Numbered from the stretch's first letter, positions 29,511-39,382 are shown. The stretch: 49,862 nt of DNA from Candidatus Binatota bacterium (GCA_024276575.1 JAJRWY010000005.1:1-49862), one strand, 5' to 3'. The notes: generated by a model not told the origin, from the sequence alone. Made by a program: numbers and translations.

Positions 29511-30332
29511 GTGAGCGGATCCGACAAACCATTCTCCGACCTAGTCGAGATCATGCAGCGGCTACGCGGTCCCGGCGGTTGCCCCTGGGACCGTGAGCAG
29601 ACCCATGAATCTCTCAGGCCCTACCTCCTGGAAGAAAGCTATGAGGTGCTGGAAGCCATGGACAGTGGCGACGACGACGAGTTCCGCGATGAGTTGGGCG
29701 ACTTGCTCCTGCAGGTCGTTTTTCACGCGCAACTCGCTCGAGAACGAGACGCTTTCGACAGTCGAGACGTAATCCAAGCCATTTGCGAAAAACTGGTTCG
29801 CCGCCATCCACACGTTTTCGGCGACGGCAAAGCCGTTTCCGCCGAGGAAGTCTCTGCCAACTGGTCAAGAATCAAAACTGCCGAGCGTATTGCTAAGAAT
29901 GCAGCAAGCGATCAAACCCCACCTTCGGCCGTCGATGGGATACCCGAAGCCCTACCTTCACTGCTTAGAGCGCATCGCATCGGGGAAAAAGCGTCCCACG
30001 CCGGCTTTGACTGGAGTCATCCCCGCGATGTCGAAAGCAAGATTTTAGAAGAACTCGAAGAGGTACGTGAAGCTGGAGATCAGCGTCCGGAACTCGAGGA
30101 AGAACTCGGCGACTTATTGTTCGCGGTCGTCAGCTACACCCGCCTCCACGGCTTTAACGCCGAGATCGTCCTTGGCAAAGCCGTACTTCGTTTCGACCAG
30201 CGCTTCCGCTGCATGGAACAGGAACTAAGCAAAAGCGGCAAGAATCTCAACGATTACTCCGCTGCGGAGCTGGAGCAAGCATGGAGACGCGCGAAGATCA
30301 CGTCAAGGCCGTCGAAACGCCAGCATGGATGA
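29511..30332 (+). CDS. mazG: Nucleoside triphosphate pyrophosphohydrolase MazG
   Basis: FSDLVEIMQRLRGPGGCPWDREQTHESLRPYLLEESYEVLEAMDSGDDDEFRDELGDLLLQVVFHA; GTG start at 29511. Confidence 0.95.
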   Translation: MSGSDKPFSDLVEIMQRLRGPGGCPWDREQTHESLRPYLLEESYEVLEAMDSGDDDEFRDELGDLLLQVVFHAQLARERDAFDSRDVIQAICEKLVRRHPHVFGDGKAVSAEEVSANWSRIKTAERIAKNAASDQTPPSAVDGIPEALPSLLRAHRIGEKASHAGFDWSHPRDVESKILEELEEVREAGDQRPELEEELGDLLFAVVSYTRLHGFNAEIVLGKAVLRFDQRFRCMEQELSKSGKNLNDYSAAELEQAWRRAKITSRPSKRQHG

Positions 30333-31958
30333 AAGTTCCTTCAACTCGGAGCTGCCAAAGGCCCAGATCGCTACTAAGTACGACAGCGCCCCAGATGATA
30401 TCGCTACTACTAGCAGCAATGCCGCCGGTGCCTGCGGCATGAACATTTCGAACGACCGAAGCAGCACCGCCAATGCCGCCGCCATGAACGCGGCGGCAGC
30501 GGCATGTAAGCCCAAAGAAGCCGCCAACTCGCGCAGGCACAGACTCGGCAGCTTCGGCTTGAGCCAAGCAAGAAGCAATACGGCATTGACGCTTGCGGCA
30601 ATTCCCGTCGACAAGGCGAGTCCGGCGTGGCGCAGGTCTGCCAATCGTAGCGTAGCAGAGAACCGGGCTATCGCTTCGGCTCCCCACCACGGCAACTCCG
30701 GGTCGATAGGTCCCATCAATGCTAGGTCGAAAACAGCATTGACGAATAAGGCCACCAGGGCTGCGTACACCGTAATACGGGGCTTCTCCATGGCATAGAA
30801 GGCTGCCGTCAGTACACGAACCGTAGCTACACCCACTATTCCGAATACGTAGGCCCGCAATGCCCAAGCCGTATTAACGGTATCTACAGGAGAAAACCGC
30901 CCGCGCTCGAACAGCACTTCGACCACCTGCGGAGCGAGCATCCAAATACCGACCCCTGCAGGTAAGCACAGGGCCCACGTAAGCTTCAGAGAGTGGCCGA
31001 CGGTCTTGCCCATCTCTGAGTGGGCACCCGCCTTGGCCTGCGCACTAAGAGCCGGCAACGCGGCAGTGCCAACCGCCACGGCCACCAGCCCCAGGGGAAA
31101 CTCGAAAACCCGGTCGGCATACCAAAGATAAGAGATACTGCGCTCGGGAAGCAGGGATGCGAAGATCGTAGCTACCAAGATATTTACCTGGTAGACGGCC
31201 CCACCGAAAAGAACCGGAAGCAACAAGGCGCCGACTCTCGCGGTAGCTGCATGAGAAGGACGCGGCAGCGGCAACAGTCGCATCCCAAGGCCACGCAGAG
31301 TCGGTATTTGTACGATGAATTGCAACGCACCACCGATCAGAACCCCGCAGACCAGTGAAAGCACAGGTGGATCCACCCAAGGCGACACAGTCAGCGCGCA
31401 AGCTACGATAGAGACATTGAGAAGAATCGGCCCCAGAGCCGGCGCGACGAAGCGGCGAAAAGTGTGCAGGGCACCCATCGCCCAGGCCGCAGCACCGACC
31501 AAGCCGAGATAGGGAAACGTATAGCGGGTGAGCGTTACCGTCAGGTCGCGTTTAACCGGGTCGGCGACGAATCCGGGGGCGAAAGCCGATACCAGCGGGT
31601 CGGCCAGCAACACTCCACAGGCTACCAAGCCGCTCAAGATCAAGAATGCGGCAGCACCCACTGAACGTGCTGCCCGGATCATCGCGTCCGGCCCATCGTC
31701 AACAATTTCTCGTGTGAAAACAGGAACAAACGCTGCCGAGGCCGCCCCTTCTCCAACCACTCGACGAAACAAGTTGGGGATGCGAAACGCCACAAAGAAA
31801 GCATCCGCACCGCTCGAAGCCCCGAACACGGCACTGATGACCATATCCCGGATCAAGCCGCTCACTCGGCTCAGCAACGTAAGCCCACCGAGTAACCCGG
31901 CAGCCCGGGTTATCCCACGCCGATCTTGTTCCCCCTCTTCGATTTGACCGTCAGGCAT
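30303..31958 (-). CDS. murJ: Lipid II flippase MurJ (MviN)
   Basis: GGLTLLSRVSGLIRDMVISAVFGASSGADAFFVAFRIPNLFRRVVGEGAASAAFVPVFTRE; about 14 TM segments. Confidence 0.96.
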   Translation of the reverse strand: MPDGQIEEGEQDRRGITRAAGLLGGLTLLSRVSGLIRDMVISAVFGASSGADAFFVAFRIPNLFRRVVGEGAASAAFVPVFTREIVDDGPDAMIRAARSVGAAAFLILSGLVACGVLLADPLVSAFAPGFVADPVKRDLTVTLTRYTFPYLGLVGAAAWAMGALHTFRRFVAPALGPILLNVSIVACALTVSPWVDPPVLSLVCGVLIGGALQFIVQIPTLRGLGMRLLPLPRPSHAATARVGALLLPVLFGGAVYQVNILVATIFASLLPERSISYLWYADRVFEFPLGLVAVAVGTAALPALSAQAKAGAHSEMGKTVGHSLKLTWALCLPAGVGIWMLAPQVVEVLFERGRFSPVDTVNTAWALRAYVFGIVGVATVRVLTAAFYAMEKPRITVYAALVALFVNAVFDLALMGPIDPELPWWGAEAIARFSATLRLADLRHAGLALSTGIAASVNAVLLLAWLKPKLPSLCLRELAASLGLHAAAAAFMAAALAVLLRSFEMFMPQAPAALLLVVAISSGALSYLVAIWAFGSSELKELSSMLAFRRP

Positions 31959-32002
31959 GCAATTGCTACGACAACGCGCTCAAAGGGCTCTCAGGAGGAA
32001 AC

Positions 32003-32287
32003 GTGGCAAACCATCCGTCCGCAGTAAAGCGGCACCGACAATCTCTCAAGAAACGTGCGGCCAACCGAGAGGTCAAATCGCGCATACGCACCTTGCTACG
32101 CAGGGTAAACGAAGCAATCGAGCAGGGCGACGCCGAAAAGGCTCGCAACTCGTTCACCGAGGCTGAGCAAGCGTTGGCTCGTGCATCGTCGAAAAAGGTT
32201 CTGCACAAAGCTAACGCAGCCCGCCGAACCGGTCGTCTTGCCAAGAAAGTCGCCAAACTGACCGCTTCCACCGGCCAGCCCGGCTAG
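32003..32287 (+). CDS. rpsT: 30S ribosomal protein S20
   Basis: MANHPSAVKRHRQSLKKRAANREVKSRIRTLLRRV; GTG start preceded by AGGAGG. Confidence 0.96.
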   Translation: MANHPSAVKRHRQSLKKRAANREVKSRIRTLLRRVNEAIEQGDAEKARNSFTEAEQALARASSKKVLHKANAARRTGRLAKKVAKLTASTGQPG

Positions 32288-32874
32288 ATTCCTTCACCCA
32301 TCGTAGCGAGGATGCTGCTGGCCAGATCCGCTACGAGGCGTTCACGAGCAACGGCTTTGCGCTCTTCGCCGAGTTGAACATCGTCAAACACGGTGAGGGT
32401 GGCCGCGTCGAGCCGCTCACCGGCCTGAAAAGACGAGCTGGAACTGACCACTGCACCCGCCACTGCGGCATGCCCGCGCGACGACGATATCCGGTCAGCC
32501 TTCCACAACAGCTCCCCATCGCTTCTTGCCAAAGCCGCATCGGCGGCCAGAGTCATTTGGTAGTCTAAAACACTATCGAACTCGTTGAAGGCAACCGGGC
32601 GGGACCGGTCGGCGACCACTCGCACGCTCAACACCGCATCGGCGCGGCTCCCTTCTTCCGCTACCTGGAAACGCCCGCCACGGCGGATCTCACGCCGTAA
32701 ACGGCGCGTGAGCGCATCCGCGAGCAATGGGTCCCCCTCCCCCACGTCCACCCGCTCGACTCGCAGCGTTCGGACATCAGACGGAATGTTATCGGCCCTC
32801 AGCAAAGTGTACCCGCAAGCCGGCAACTCCACGGTGAATAACAGCAAAGAGAGCAGCAACATAGATCTCATCAC
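32284..32874 (-). CDS. lptE: LPS-assembly lipoprotein LptE
   Basis: Lipoprotein-like N-terminus ..LLLFTVELPACGYTLLRADNIPSDVRTLRVERV, ending in ATMGEGI; directly follows leuS. Confidence 0.75.
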   Translation of the reverse strand: MMRSMLLLSLLLFTVELPACGYTLLRADNIPSDVRTLRVERVDVGEGDPLLADALTRRLRREIRRGGRFQVAEEGSRADAVLSVRVVADRSRPVAFNEFDSVLDYQMTLAADAALARSDGELLWKADRISSSRGHAAVAGAVVSSSSSFQAGERLDAATLTVFDDVQLGEERKAVARERLVADLASSILATMGEGI

Positions 32875-35363
32875 ACCACCATACTTACCAAACGCCCGGG
32901 AACTACCACTGTCTTGCGCGGACTACGGCCCGCCAATGCGGCAGCTACCCGTGGCTGCTTAGCTGCCAGTTCCAGCAACTCAGTTTCAGGGATATCCGCT
33001 GCCACCTGTATACGCCCCCTAACTTTACCGTTTACCTGGACTACCATTTCAATGGTCTCTTTGACCAGGGCAGAGGCATCGTAGTCGGGCCATGGGATTT
33101 CGTCTACGCCCGGCCCTACGACCACCCTGCTCCACAGCTCGCTACACATGTGAGGAGCAAAGGGGAACAACAAACGGAGAGTCATGGCTACTGCGAAATC
33201 CAAAACCGCATCGTCACTGCTATCGTCACGCTGTCGATACTCGTAGGCTCCATTGACCAGCTCCATTATGGCGGCCACCGCAGTGTTATAACGCATACGC
33301 TCGCCTATGTCCCGGCCTACGCGGCGGATGGTGTCGTGGACGAGAGAACGCAGGCCGGCTGCGGGCTTCGATAGTCCTTCGCAACCCGGATCCGCCCACG
33401 CCAACGACCTCCGGACGACACCCCCTGCATCTGCGGCACCCACGGCAAGCGCCAGACGCCATACCCTCGAAAGAAAGCGGTGGGCGCCTTCGACGCCCCG
33501 GTCACTCCAGTCAAGGTCCTTTTCCGGAGGGGCCGCAAACACTGAGAACAGTCTCGCCGTATCGGCCCCGTAAGCAGCCACCAACTCGTCGGGATCAACG
33601 ACATTCCCCTTCGATTTGCTCATCTTCGCACCGTCTTTGATGACCATGCCCTGAGTGAGCAAGCGCTCGAAAGGCTCAGAAACCTCCAACCAACCGAGGT
33701 CCCGGAGCACCCTGGTAAAAAAACGCGAATACAGCAGATGTAGCACCGCATGCTCGACCCCGCCGATGTACTGATCAACCGGCATCCAACGCGCCACCTC
33801 ATCGCGGTCGAAGGGGATTCCGTCACGCTCAGCAGAAGCAAAGCGTATGAAGTACCACGATGACTCGACGAAGGTGTCCATGGTATCGGTATCACGCCGG
33901 GCCTGGGCACCGCACTGAGGGCAGCGGATCGAAACGAAATCTTCGAGTTCCGGCAAGGGAGAGCCGCCGCCTTCGAGCAACTCCACGCCAGTCGGCAAAA
34001 CCACCGGTAGATCTGCTTCCGGTACTGCGACGACATCGCAATTGGGACAGTGGATTATCGGAATAGGCGTGCCCCAGTATCGCTGCCGGGAAATCCCCCA
34101 GTCCCGCAGACGGTAGTTCACCACCTCCTTGCCACTACCCTTTTCGGCAAGCGCCTTCGCGATCGCCTTACGCCCGTCGGCGCTGCTGAGTCCCGAAAAC
34201 TCTCCACTATCGTGCAAGCGCCCATCTTCTTCGAAGGCCTCGAGCATGGAGGAAGCATCGAGACATCCGTCCTCGCCTTCGATGACCGGAATCACTTCGA
34301 TCCCATAGCGGGCGGCAAATTCAAAGTCTCTTTGATCGTGGGCGGGTACTGCCATTACCGCTCCGGTGCCGTATTCCATCAAAACAAAGTTGGCTAGATA
34401 CACAGGAACACTTCGCCCGTTTATCGGGTTTATCGCGTGACAGCCCGTAAAAATCCCCTCCTTGCCCTGCGCACGCTCGGCGGTTTCCAGACGGGAAATA
34501 CTGTCGATAAACGCACAAACCTCTTCTTCATTGCCGCCTGCGCGGGCCAACTCCGCCGCCTGAGGGTGCTCTACCGCAAGACTGACGAAGGTACAGCCGA
34601 ACAATGTGTCGGCCCTGGTGGTAAAAACGGGCAACGACTTCCCGGTTTCAACAATGGGAAACTCTATCTCCACGCCCTCGCTGCGACCGATCCAATTGCG
34701 CTGCATGGTGCGCACTTTCTCCGGCCAACCGTCGAGGCCATTCAGGCCCTCCAATAACTCGTCCGCGTACGCGGTAATACGCAGGAACCATTGGTCGAGT
34801 TCTTTTTGCCGCACTGGAGAATGCCCGCGCCAGCATTCCTCGCCTTCCACTTGCTCGTTGGCCAGCACAGTGCCACAGGCGTCGCACCAATTGACCCGCG
34901 CTTTCTTACGATAGGCCAAACCGCGATCAAGCATTTGTAGAAAGAACAACTGCTCCCATCGATAGTAGTCAGGATCACAGGTCGCTACTTCGCGCGACCA
35001 ATCGTAACTGAAACCGAGCCGCGAAAGCTGCTGGCGCATCGCCGAAATGTTCTCCCGCGTCCATCGCGCAGGGTCTATGCCTCGCTGTATCGCGGCAGTT
35101 TCCGCAGGCAACCCGAAGGCATCCCAACCCATTGGGTGCAAAACCCGATGGCCCTTTGCCCGCAGAAAACGCGCATAGACATCCCCAATGGTGTAGTTGC
35201 GGACGTGCCCCATATGAATGCGTCCGGAAGGATACGGAAACATTTCGAGTAGATAGAACGGCTCTCCTTGGTCACAGTCGGCGTTACCGCCCCCGCGTTC
35301 GGCCCAAATCTGTTGCCAGCGCTGTTCTACTTCCGCCGCGTTATAGCTTTCCGATAAGTCCAT
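32871..35363 (-). CDS. leuS: Leucyl-tRNA synthetase
   Basis: FPYPSGRIHMGHVRNYTIGDVYARF (HMGH), KMSKSKGNVVDPD, editing domain and anticodon-binding domain. Confidence 0.98.
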   Translation of the reverse strand: MDLSESYNAAEVEQRWQQIWAERGGGNADCDQGEPFYLLEMFPYPSGRIHMGHVRNYTIGDVYARFLRAKGHRVLHPMGWDAFGLPAETAAIQRGIDPARWTRENISAMRQQLSRLGFSYDWSREVATCDPDYYRWEQLFFLQMLDRGLAYRKKARVNWCDACGTVLANEQVEGEECWRGHSPVRQKELDQWFLRITAYADELLEGLNGLDGWPEKVRTMQRNWIGRSEGVEIEFPIVETGKSLPVFTTRADTLFGCTFVSLAVEHPQAAELARAGGNEEEVCAFIDSISRLETAERAQGKEGIFTGCHAINPINGRSVPVYLANFVLMEYGTGAVMAVPAHDQRDFEFAARYGIEVIPVIEGEDGCLDASSMLEAFEEDGRLHDSGEFSGLSSADGRKAIAKALAEKGSGKEVVNYRLRDWGISRQRYWGTPIPIIHCPNCDVVAVPEADLPVVLPTGVELLEGGGSPLPELEDFVSIRCPQCGAQARRDTDTMDTFVESSWYFIRFASAERDGIPFDRDEVARWMPVDQYIGGVEHAVLHLLYSRFFTRVLRDLGWLEVSEPFERLLTQGMVIKDGAKMSKSKGNVVDPDELVAAYGADTARLFSVFAAPPEKDLDWSDRGVEGAHRFLSRVWRLALAVGAADAGGVVRRSLAWADPGCEGLSKPAAGLRSLVHDTIRRVGRDIGERMRYNTAVAAIMELVNGAYEYRQRDDSSDDAVLDFAVAMTLRLLFPFAPHMCSELWSRVVVGPGVDEIPWPDYDASALVKETIEMVVQVNGKVRGRIQVAADIPETELLELAAKQPRVAAALAGRSPRKTVVVPGRLVSMVV

Positions 35364-35366
35364 TAC

Positions 35367-35744
35367 TCAGGCGTCCCCAATACGTCCCAACTGCTTGGCA
35401 ATACGATCCAAAACCCCATTGATAAAACTTGCCGAGTTTACATCGGCGAACTCCTGCGCGATTTCAACAGCCTCATTGACAACGACTGCGGCAGGAACTT
35501 CCGGAGAACACATCAACTCACTAACCGCCAACCGCAAGAGATTGAGGTCTACGCGGGACAAGCGAGGCAACTCCCAATTATCTGAAGCTGCGTCGATCAA
35601 GCGGTCTAGCTCCGCCCTCTTCTGCAGAACCTGGGTTACAATCCACTCCGCGAACTGCCGCTCTTCAGCGGTGACGGGCCCGGAAGCGAGATGCTGCCAG
35701 TAAAGCTCGAATGCCGGATCAGACGACTCGCCCATCAACTCCAC
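35367..35744 (-). CDS. nusB: Transcription antitermination factor NusB
   Basis: PRLSRVDLNLLRLAVSELMCSPEVPAAVVVNEAVEIAQEFADVNSASFINGVLDRIAKQLG. Confidence 0.93.
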   Translation of the reverse strand: MELMGESSDPAFELYWQHLASGPVTAEERQFAEWIVTQVLQKRAELDRLIDAASDNWELPRLSRVDLNLLRLAVSELMCSPEVPAAVVVNEAVEIAQEFADVNSASFINGVLDRIAKQLGRIGDA

Positions 35745-35815
35745 CTAATATAGAAGCTGCAAGGCGGCTTCCCGGCCTCTGCGCCGCCCTCCCCGTTTCA
35801 CCCTAGCCCGCATCA

Positions 35816-36004
35816 TTCATGAGACCTCGTCGCGATAGTCGCAAGCGCGGGTGAGAGCGGCCAGATCGGGCCACGTGTGGCGTTGTGACCTGCAGGCATA
35901 GTGACACTAGGTCGGGACCGTGGGGCCCGCGAGCCCGCGCAACGGGCGAACGAGCACGGGCCGGGATTGCAGGCAATTGAGGCTCGTAGCAGAGGTTTCA
36001 TGAA
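35816..36004. repeat. Imperfect inverted-repeat (MITE/REP-like) element, copy D
   Basis: Ends TTCATGAGACCTC (left) and GAGGTTTCATGAA (right), inverted; fills most of the ribH-nusB gap. Confidence 0.7.
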
Positions 36005-36018
36005 AAATGCCGGTTAGA

Positions 36019-36474
36019 TCAAGACCTCGGAACCCGTGCGAGCACGGCTAGCGTATCCAGTGCCGCGATGACCGCCTCGTAGCCCTTATTGCCCACCGAG
36101 CCGCCGGCACGTTCGAGCGCTTGAGCCATGGTGTCGGTAGTAAGGACCCCGAAAGACACCGGCTTGCCGCTGTTGATAGCAGCCCTTTGTATTCCCGACG
36201 AAGCCTCGGCGCAGACGTAGTCGAAATGAGGAGTATCCCCGCGAATGACCGCGCCCAAGCACACCACGGCGTCATAGCGGTCGCTGTCGCTCAGCGCCGA
36301 CGCCAGCAACGGCAATTCGAAGGCACCGGGGACCCGATAAATGTCGTCATCACCCAGCTCGACACCCCGTGCAGAGGCAGCTTCCAGGGCCCCCTGAAGC
36401 AGGCTCTCCGTGACCGATCTGTTGAACTCGCTCACCACCACGGCCAAACGCGCCTTCACGTTATGGCCGCTCAC
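36019..36474 (-). CDS. ribH: 6,7-dimethyl-8-ribityllumazine synthase
   Basis: VVSEFNRSVTESLLQGALEAASARGV.., VVCLGAVIRGDTPHFDYVCAEASSGIQRAAINSGKPVSFGVLTTDT. Confidence 0.96.
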   Translation of the reverse strand: MSGHNVKARLAVVVSEFNRSVTESLLQGALEAASARGVELGDDDIYRVPGAFELPLLASALSDSDRYDAVVCLGAVIRGDTPHFDYVCAEASSGIQRAAINSGKPVSFGVLTTDTMAQALERAGGSVGNKGYEAVIAALDTLAVLARVPRS

Positions 36475-37754
36475 CGCCGCTCGCCCCCATCCGTTGAGCC
36501 GGCACGCGCAGTGTCCAGGCTACTCTCATCGAGCAGATGGCCGAGCTTGCTCCGTTTGGTACGCAGATATGCGATGTTGTCGTCATGGGGCTGCGTCTCT
36601 ATCGAGCGCCTTTCCACCACTTGCAAACCGTAACGCTCGAGCCCCTGCACTTTCTGCGGATTGTTGGTCAACAGCCGAATCTTAGACACCCCTAATTCCT
36701 TTAAGATTTGGGATGTTATGCCGTAGTCTCTCAAGTCTTCCTTAAAACCTAGTTCAAGGTTTGCTTCAACCGTATCGCGGCCAAGGTCTTGTAGTGCGTA
36801 GGCGCGTATCTTGTTGGCCAAGCCGATTCCACGTCCCTCCTGACGCATATATACGATTACCCCGCGCCCTTCGGAGCTTATGGTCTCGATGGCCAGCCGC
36901 AACTGGTCTCCGCAGTCGCAGCGGTTCGAGCCGAACACATCACCCGTGAGACACTGGGAATGTACACGGACGGTCACCGGAGCGTCCGTGGAAATATCGC
37001 CCGCGACAAGCGCGAGGTGTTCGTTGTGATCAAAATCGTTGCGATAGGAAATGGCGGTAAAACTTCCCCCATAACCGCTCTCTATTTCCCGCTCAGCCAC
37101 GCGTTCGACGACTGAATCCTCTCGCAGGCGCCGGGCCACTACCGAACCAACGTCGATCAACGGAAGTGAAAACTCCCCGGCAAGAGCCCGAAGTTCCTCT
37201 ATACCCGCTATGTCTCCCTCATCGTCAAGAATCGCGCACAAGGCGGCCACAGGCTCCTCACCGGCGATCCGGCAAAGATCCGCGGCCGCTTCCGGCATAC
37301 CCGGCCGCTGAAGAACGCCACCCTCGCGCACCTGCATCGGAAACACATGGCCCGGCATTACCAGATCCTCAGGCCTAGCGTCGGGAGCAGCAGCTACCAG
37401 TATAGTGCGAGCCCGATCAGCGGCGGAAATTCCGGTGGTCACCCCGGACGCCGCTTCAATTGAAGCGCCGAAACAGTGGCGCCTTCCATAGGGGCTTTCA
37501 GGTGCCATCAAGGGTATTCCCAGTTGCTTCATCCTCGCATCCGTAAGCGCGACACAGACTAGGCCACGGGCATGGGTCGCCATGAAATTCACTTTACCCG
37601 GCGTGATCTTACGCCCGCTCGTACACATGAAACCGCCGCTCTCCGGATGATCGTCATCATAGACGATCAGCATCTCACCGTCGGCCAGCGCCCGCAGAGC
37701 CAGGTCAAGGGACTCCCGCCCCTCTCCGCTTTCCCTCGAGCCTGAATCCTTCAT
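36471..37754 (-). CDS. ribBA: RibBA-type protein: intact GTP cyclohydrolase II domain fused to a DHBP synthase-like domain with degenerate motifs
   Basis: C-terminal [58 protein letters not shown] is canonical GCH II; N-terminal RibB-like domain ([20 protein letters not shown]) with altered catalytic motifs. Confidence 0.92.
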   Translation of the reverse strand: MKDSGSRESGEGRESLDLALRALADGEMLIVYDDDHPESGGFMCTSGRKITPGKVNFMATHARGLVCVALTDARMKQLGIPLMAPESPYGRRHCFGASIEAASGVTTGISAADRARTILVAAAPDARPEDLVMPGHVFPMQVREGGVLQRPGMPEAAADLCRIAGEEPVAALCAILDDEGDIAGIEELRALAGEFSLPLIDVGSVVARRLREDSVVERVAEREIESGYGGSFTAISYRNDFDHNEHLALVAGDISTDAPVTVRVHSQCLTGDVFGSNRCDCGDQLRLAIETISSEGRGVIVYMRQEGRGIGLANKIRAYALQDLGRDTVEANLELGFKEDLRDYGITSQILKELGVSKIRLLTNNPQKVQGLERYGLQVVERRSIETQPHDDNIAYLRTKRSKLGHLLDESSLDTARAGSTDGGERR

Positions 37755-38866
37755 GAAAACTCTCCCGTCCACACCAAGTCGCCGCCGGACTCCGACCAGG
37801 TTTCGGTCGACAATCGAAGCGCATCAGCGGGCGTCCGCACACCGAGCGATTCCACCATGGGAATGCCGTCACCGCCAATCAAGCGCGGGCTGAAGTAAAA
37901 CGTAGCACGATCCACCACCCCAGCCTTCAGTGCAGAAGATGCAACGCGCGCACCGCCTTCGATGAGCAGTTCCAGCACATCGCGCCGGGCCAACTCGGCC
38001 AGTAGCCGCAACCACCCCCTGCGCCCACGCATATCTAGAGGAAGCACCGTAGCACCGGCCTCTTGTAGCCGCCGGCGTGCCACTACGGAATGCCTAGGCG
38101 CACACACTATCAAGGGGCTCCTGCCGGCAGTGAGCACTCGCGCGGAAAGTGGCGTTCTCAGCTTTCTATCCAACACTACCGGAAGCGGACGAGCCCGCCC
38201 GCGCAGACGGCAGTTGAGTCTTGGGTCGTCAGCCTTCACCGTCCCGATTCCAACCATCACCGCTTCCGAACGCGCACGCAAAAGCTGCACGGTAGCGCGA
38301 GATTGCCGCGAACTGATCCACTTCGAATCTCCTCCGCGGGCAGCTATTCGTCCATCGAGACTAGCTGCAAGCTTGAGATGCACATAGGGAAGACCGCTTT
38401 CAGCGACCTTTCGAAAACCGCGGATCACGTCCGTGCAGCTATCCCGAAGAACCCCGGACTTGACCTCGAGCCCACGGGCGCGCAATCGCCGCACACCGCG
38501 ACCCGCTACCAGTGGATTAGGATCCTTACATCCCACTACCACACGGGTAATTCCAGCTTCTATCAAAGCATCGGCGCAGGGCGGGGTCCTGCCTTGGTGA
38601 GAGCAAGGCTCCAGGCTTACATAAGCGGTCGCGCCCCGGGCACCGCCTCCAGCAGCCGACAAAGCTTCAATCTCGGCATGGGCAGAACCCGCACGGCGAT
38701 GATATCCGCTTGCCAGCAACCGGCCGTTCTTGACCAGCACACAGCCCACTGCGGGATTGGGCGTGGTAAAGCCCAATCCCTTGCGGGCTTCCTCGACGGC
38801 AAGGCGCATCCACTCCTCGTCGCTTGGCGCGCAACCCACCGTCTGTCGCCGCGATACCGCCACCAC
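37751..38866 (-). CDS. ribD: Bifunctional riboflavin biosynthesis deaminase/reductase RibD
   Basis: GFTTPNPAVGCVLVKNGRLLASGYHRRAGSAHAEIEAL..YVSLEPCSHQGRTPPCADALI plus reductase domain. Confidence 0.96.
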   Translation of the reverse strand: MVAVSRRQTVGCAPSDEEWMRLAVEEARKGLGFTTPNPAVGCVLVKNGRLLASGYHRRAGSAHAEIEALSAAGGGARGATAYVSLEPCSHQGRTPPCADALIEAGITRVVVGCKDPNPLVAGRGVRRLRARGLEVKSGVLRDSCTDVIRGFRKVAESGLPYVHLKLAASLDGRIAARGGDSKWISSRQSRATVQLLRARSEAVMVGIGTVKADDPRLNCRLRGRARPLPVVLDRKLRTPLSARVLTAGRSPLIVCAPRHSVVARRRLQEAGATVLPLDMRGRRGWLRLLAELARRDVLELLIEGGARVASSALKAGVVDRATFYFSPRLIGGDGIPMVESLGVRTPADALRLSTETWSESGGDLVWTGEFS

Positions 38867-39339
38867 TATTCGTGCCGGCCGCCGCTTCTTTCACGGGCCA
38901 GCGAATCAAGCGCCGCCACGAACTCGTCTATATCTCGAAAGGACTTATACACAGAGGCGAAACGCACGTAAGCAACGTCGTCAAGACCCTTCAAGCAGTT
39001 CATCACAGACTCTCCAACCAACGAGCACGGGATTTCGCGGGCACCTTTGTCTTGAACCAACCGCTCGATCTCATCTATAGACTTATCGATTTCGTCCGCC
39101 GACACCGGCCGCTTCTCGCAGGCCTTCTGTATGCCGACGAGAACCTTGCCACGGTCCCAGCTTTCCCGCCGTCCATCCTTCTTTACTACCATCGGCATCG
39201 CGATTTCGATCCGTTCGTAGGTCGTGAAGCGACGACTACAGGCCAAACATTCCCGCCGCCGGCGGACGATACCCCCCTCCGAGGTCTCCCGAGAATCCAC
39301 GACTTTGTCGTCCGGGTTTTGGCAGAACGGACAGCGCAT
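38866..39339 (-). CDS. nrdR: Transcriptional repressor NrdR
   Basis: MRCPFCQNPDDKVVDSRETSEGGIVRRRRECLACSRRFTTYERIE with ATP-cone. Confidence 0.97.
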   Translation of the reverse strand: MRCPFCQNPDDKVVDSRETSEGGIVRRRRECLACSRRFTTYERIEIAMPMVVKKDGRRESWDRGKVLVGIQKACEKRPVSADEIDKSIDEIERLVQDKGAREIPCSLVGESVMNCLKGLDDVAYVRFASVYKSFRDIDEFVAALDSLARERSGGRHE

Positions 39340-39382
39340 CGGTCGAGTCAGCGTAGCTGCTGGCGCGAAGCCAACCGGGCTC

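Noticed and set aside
36019-38866. FMN riboswitch for the rib genes
   Set aside because: No RFN-like conserved segments seen; genes overlap each other and continue from nrdR/glyA without an untranslated leader.
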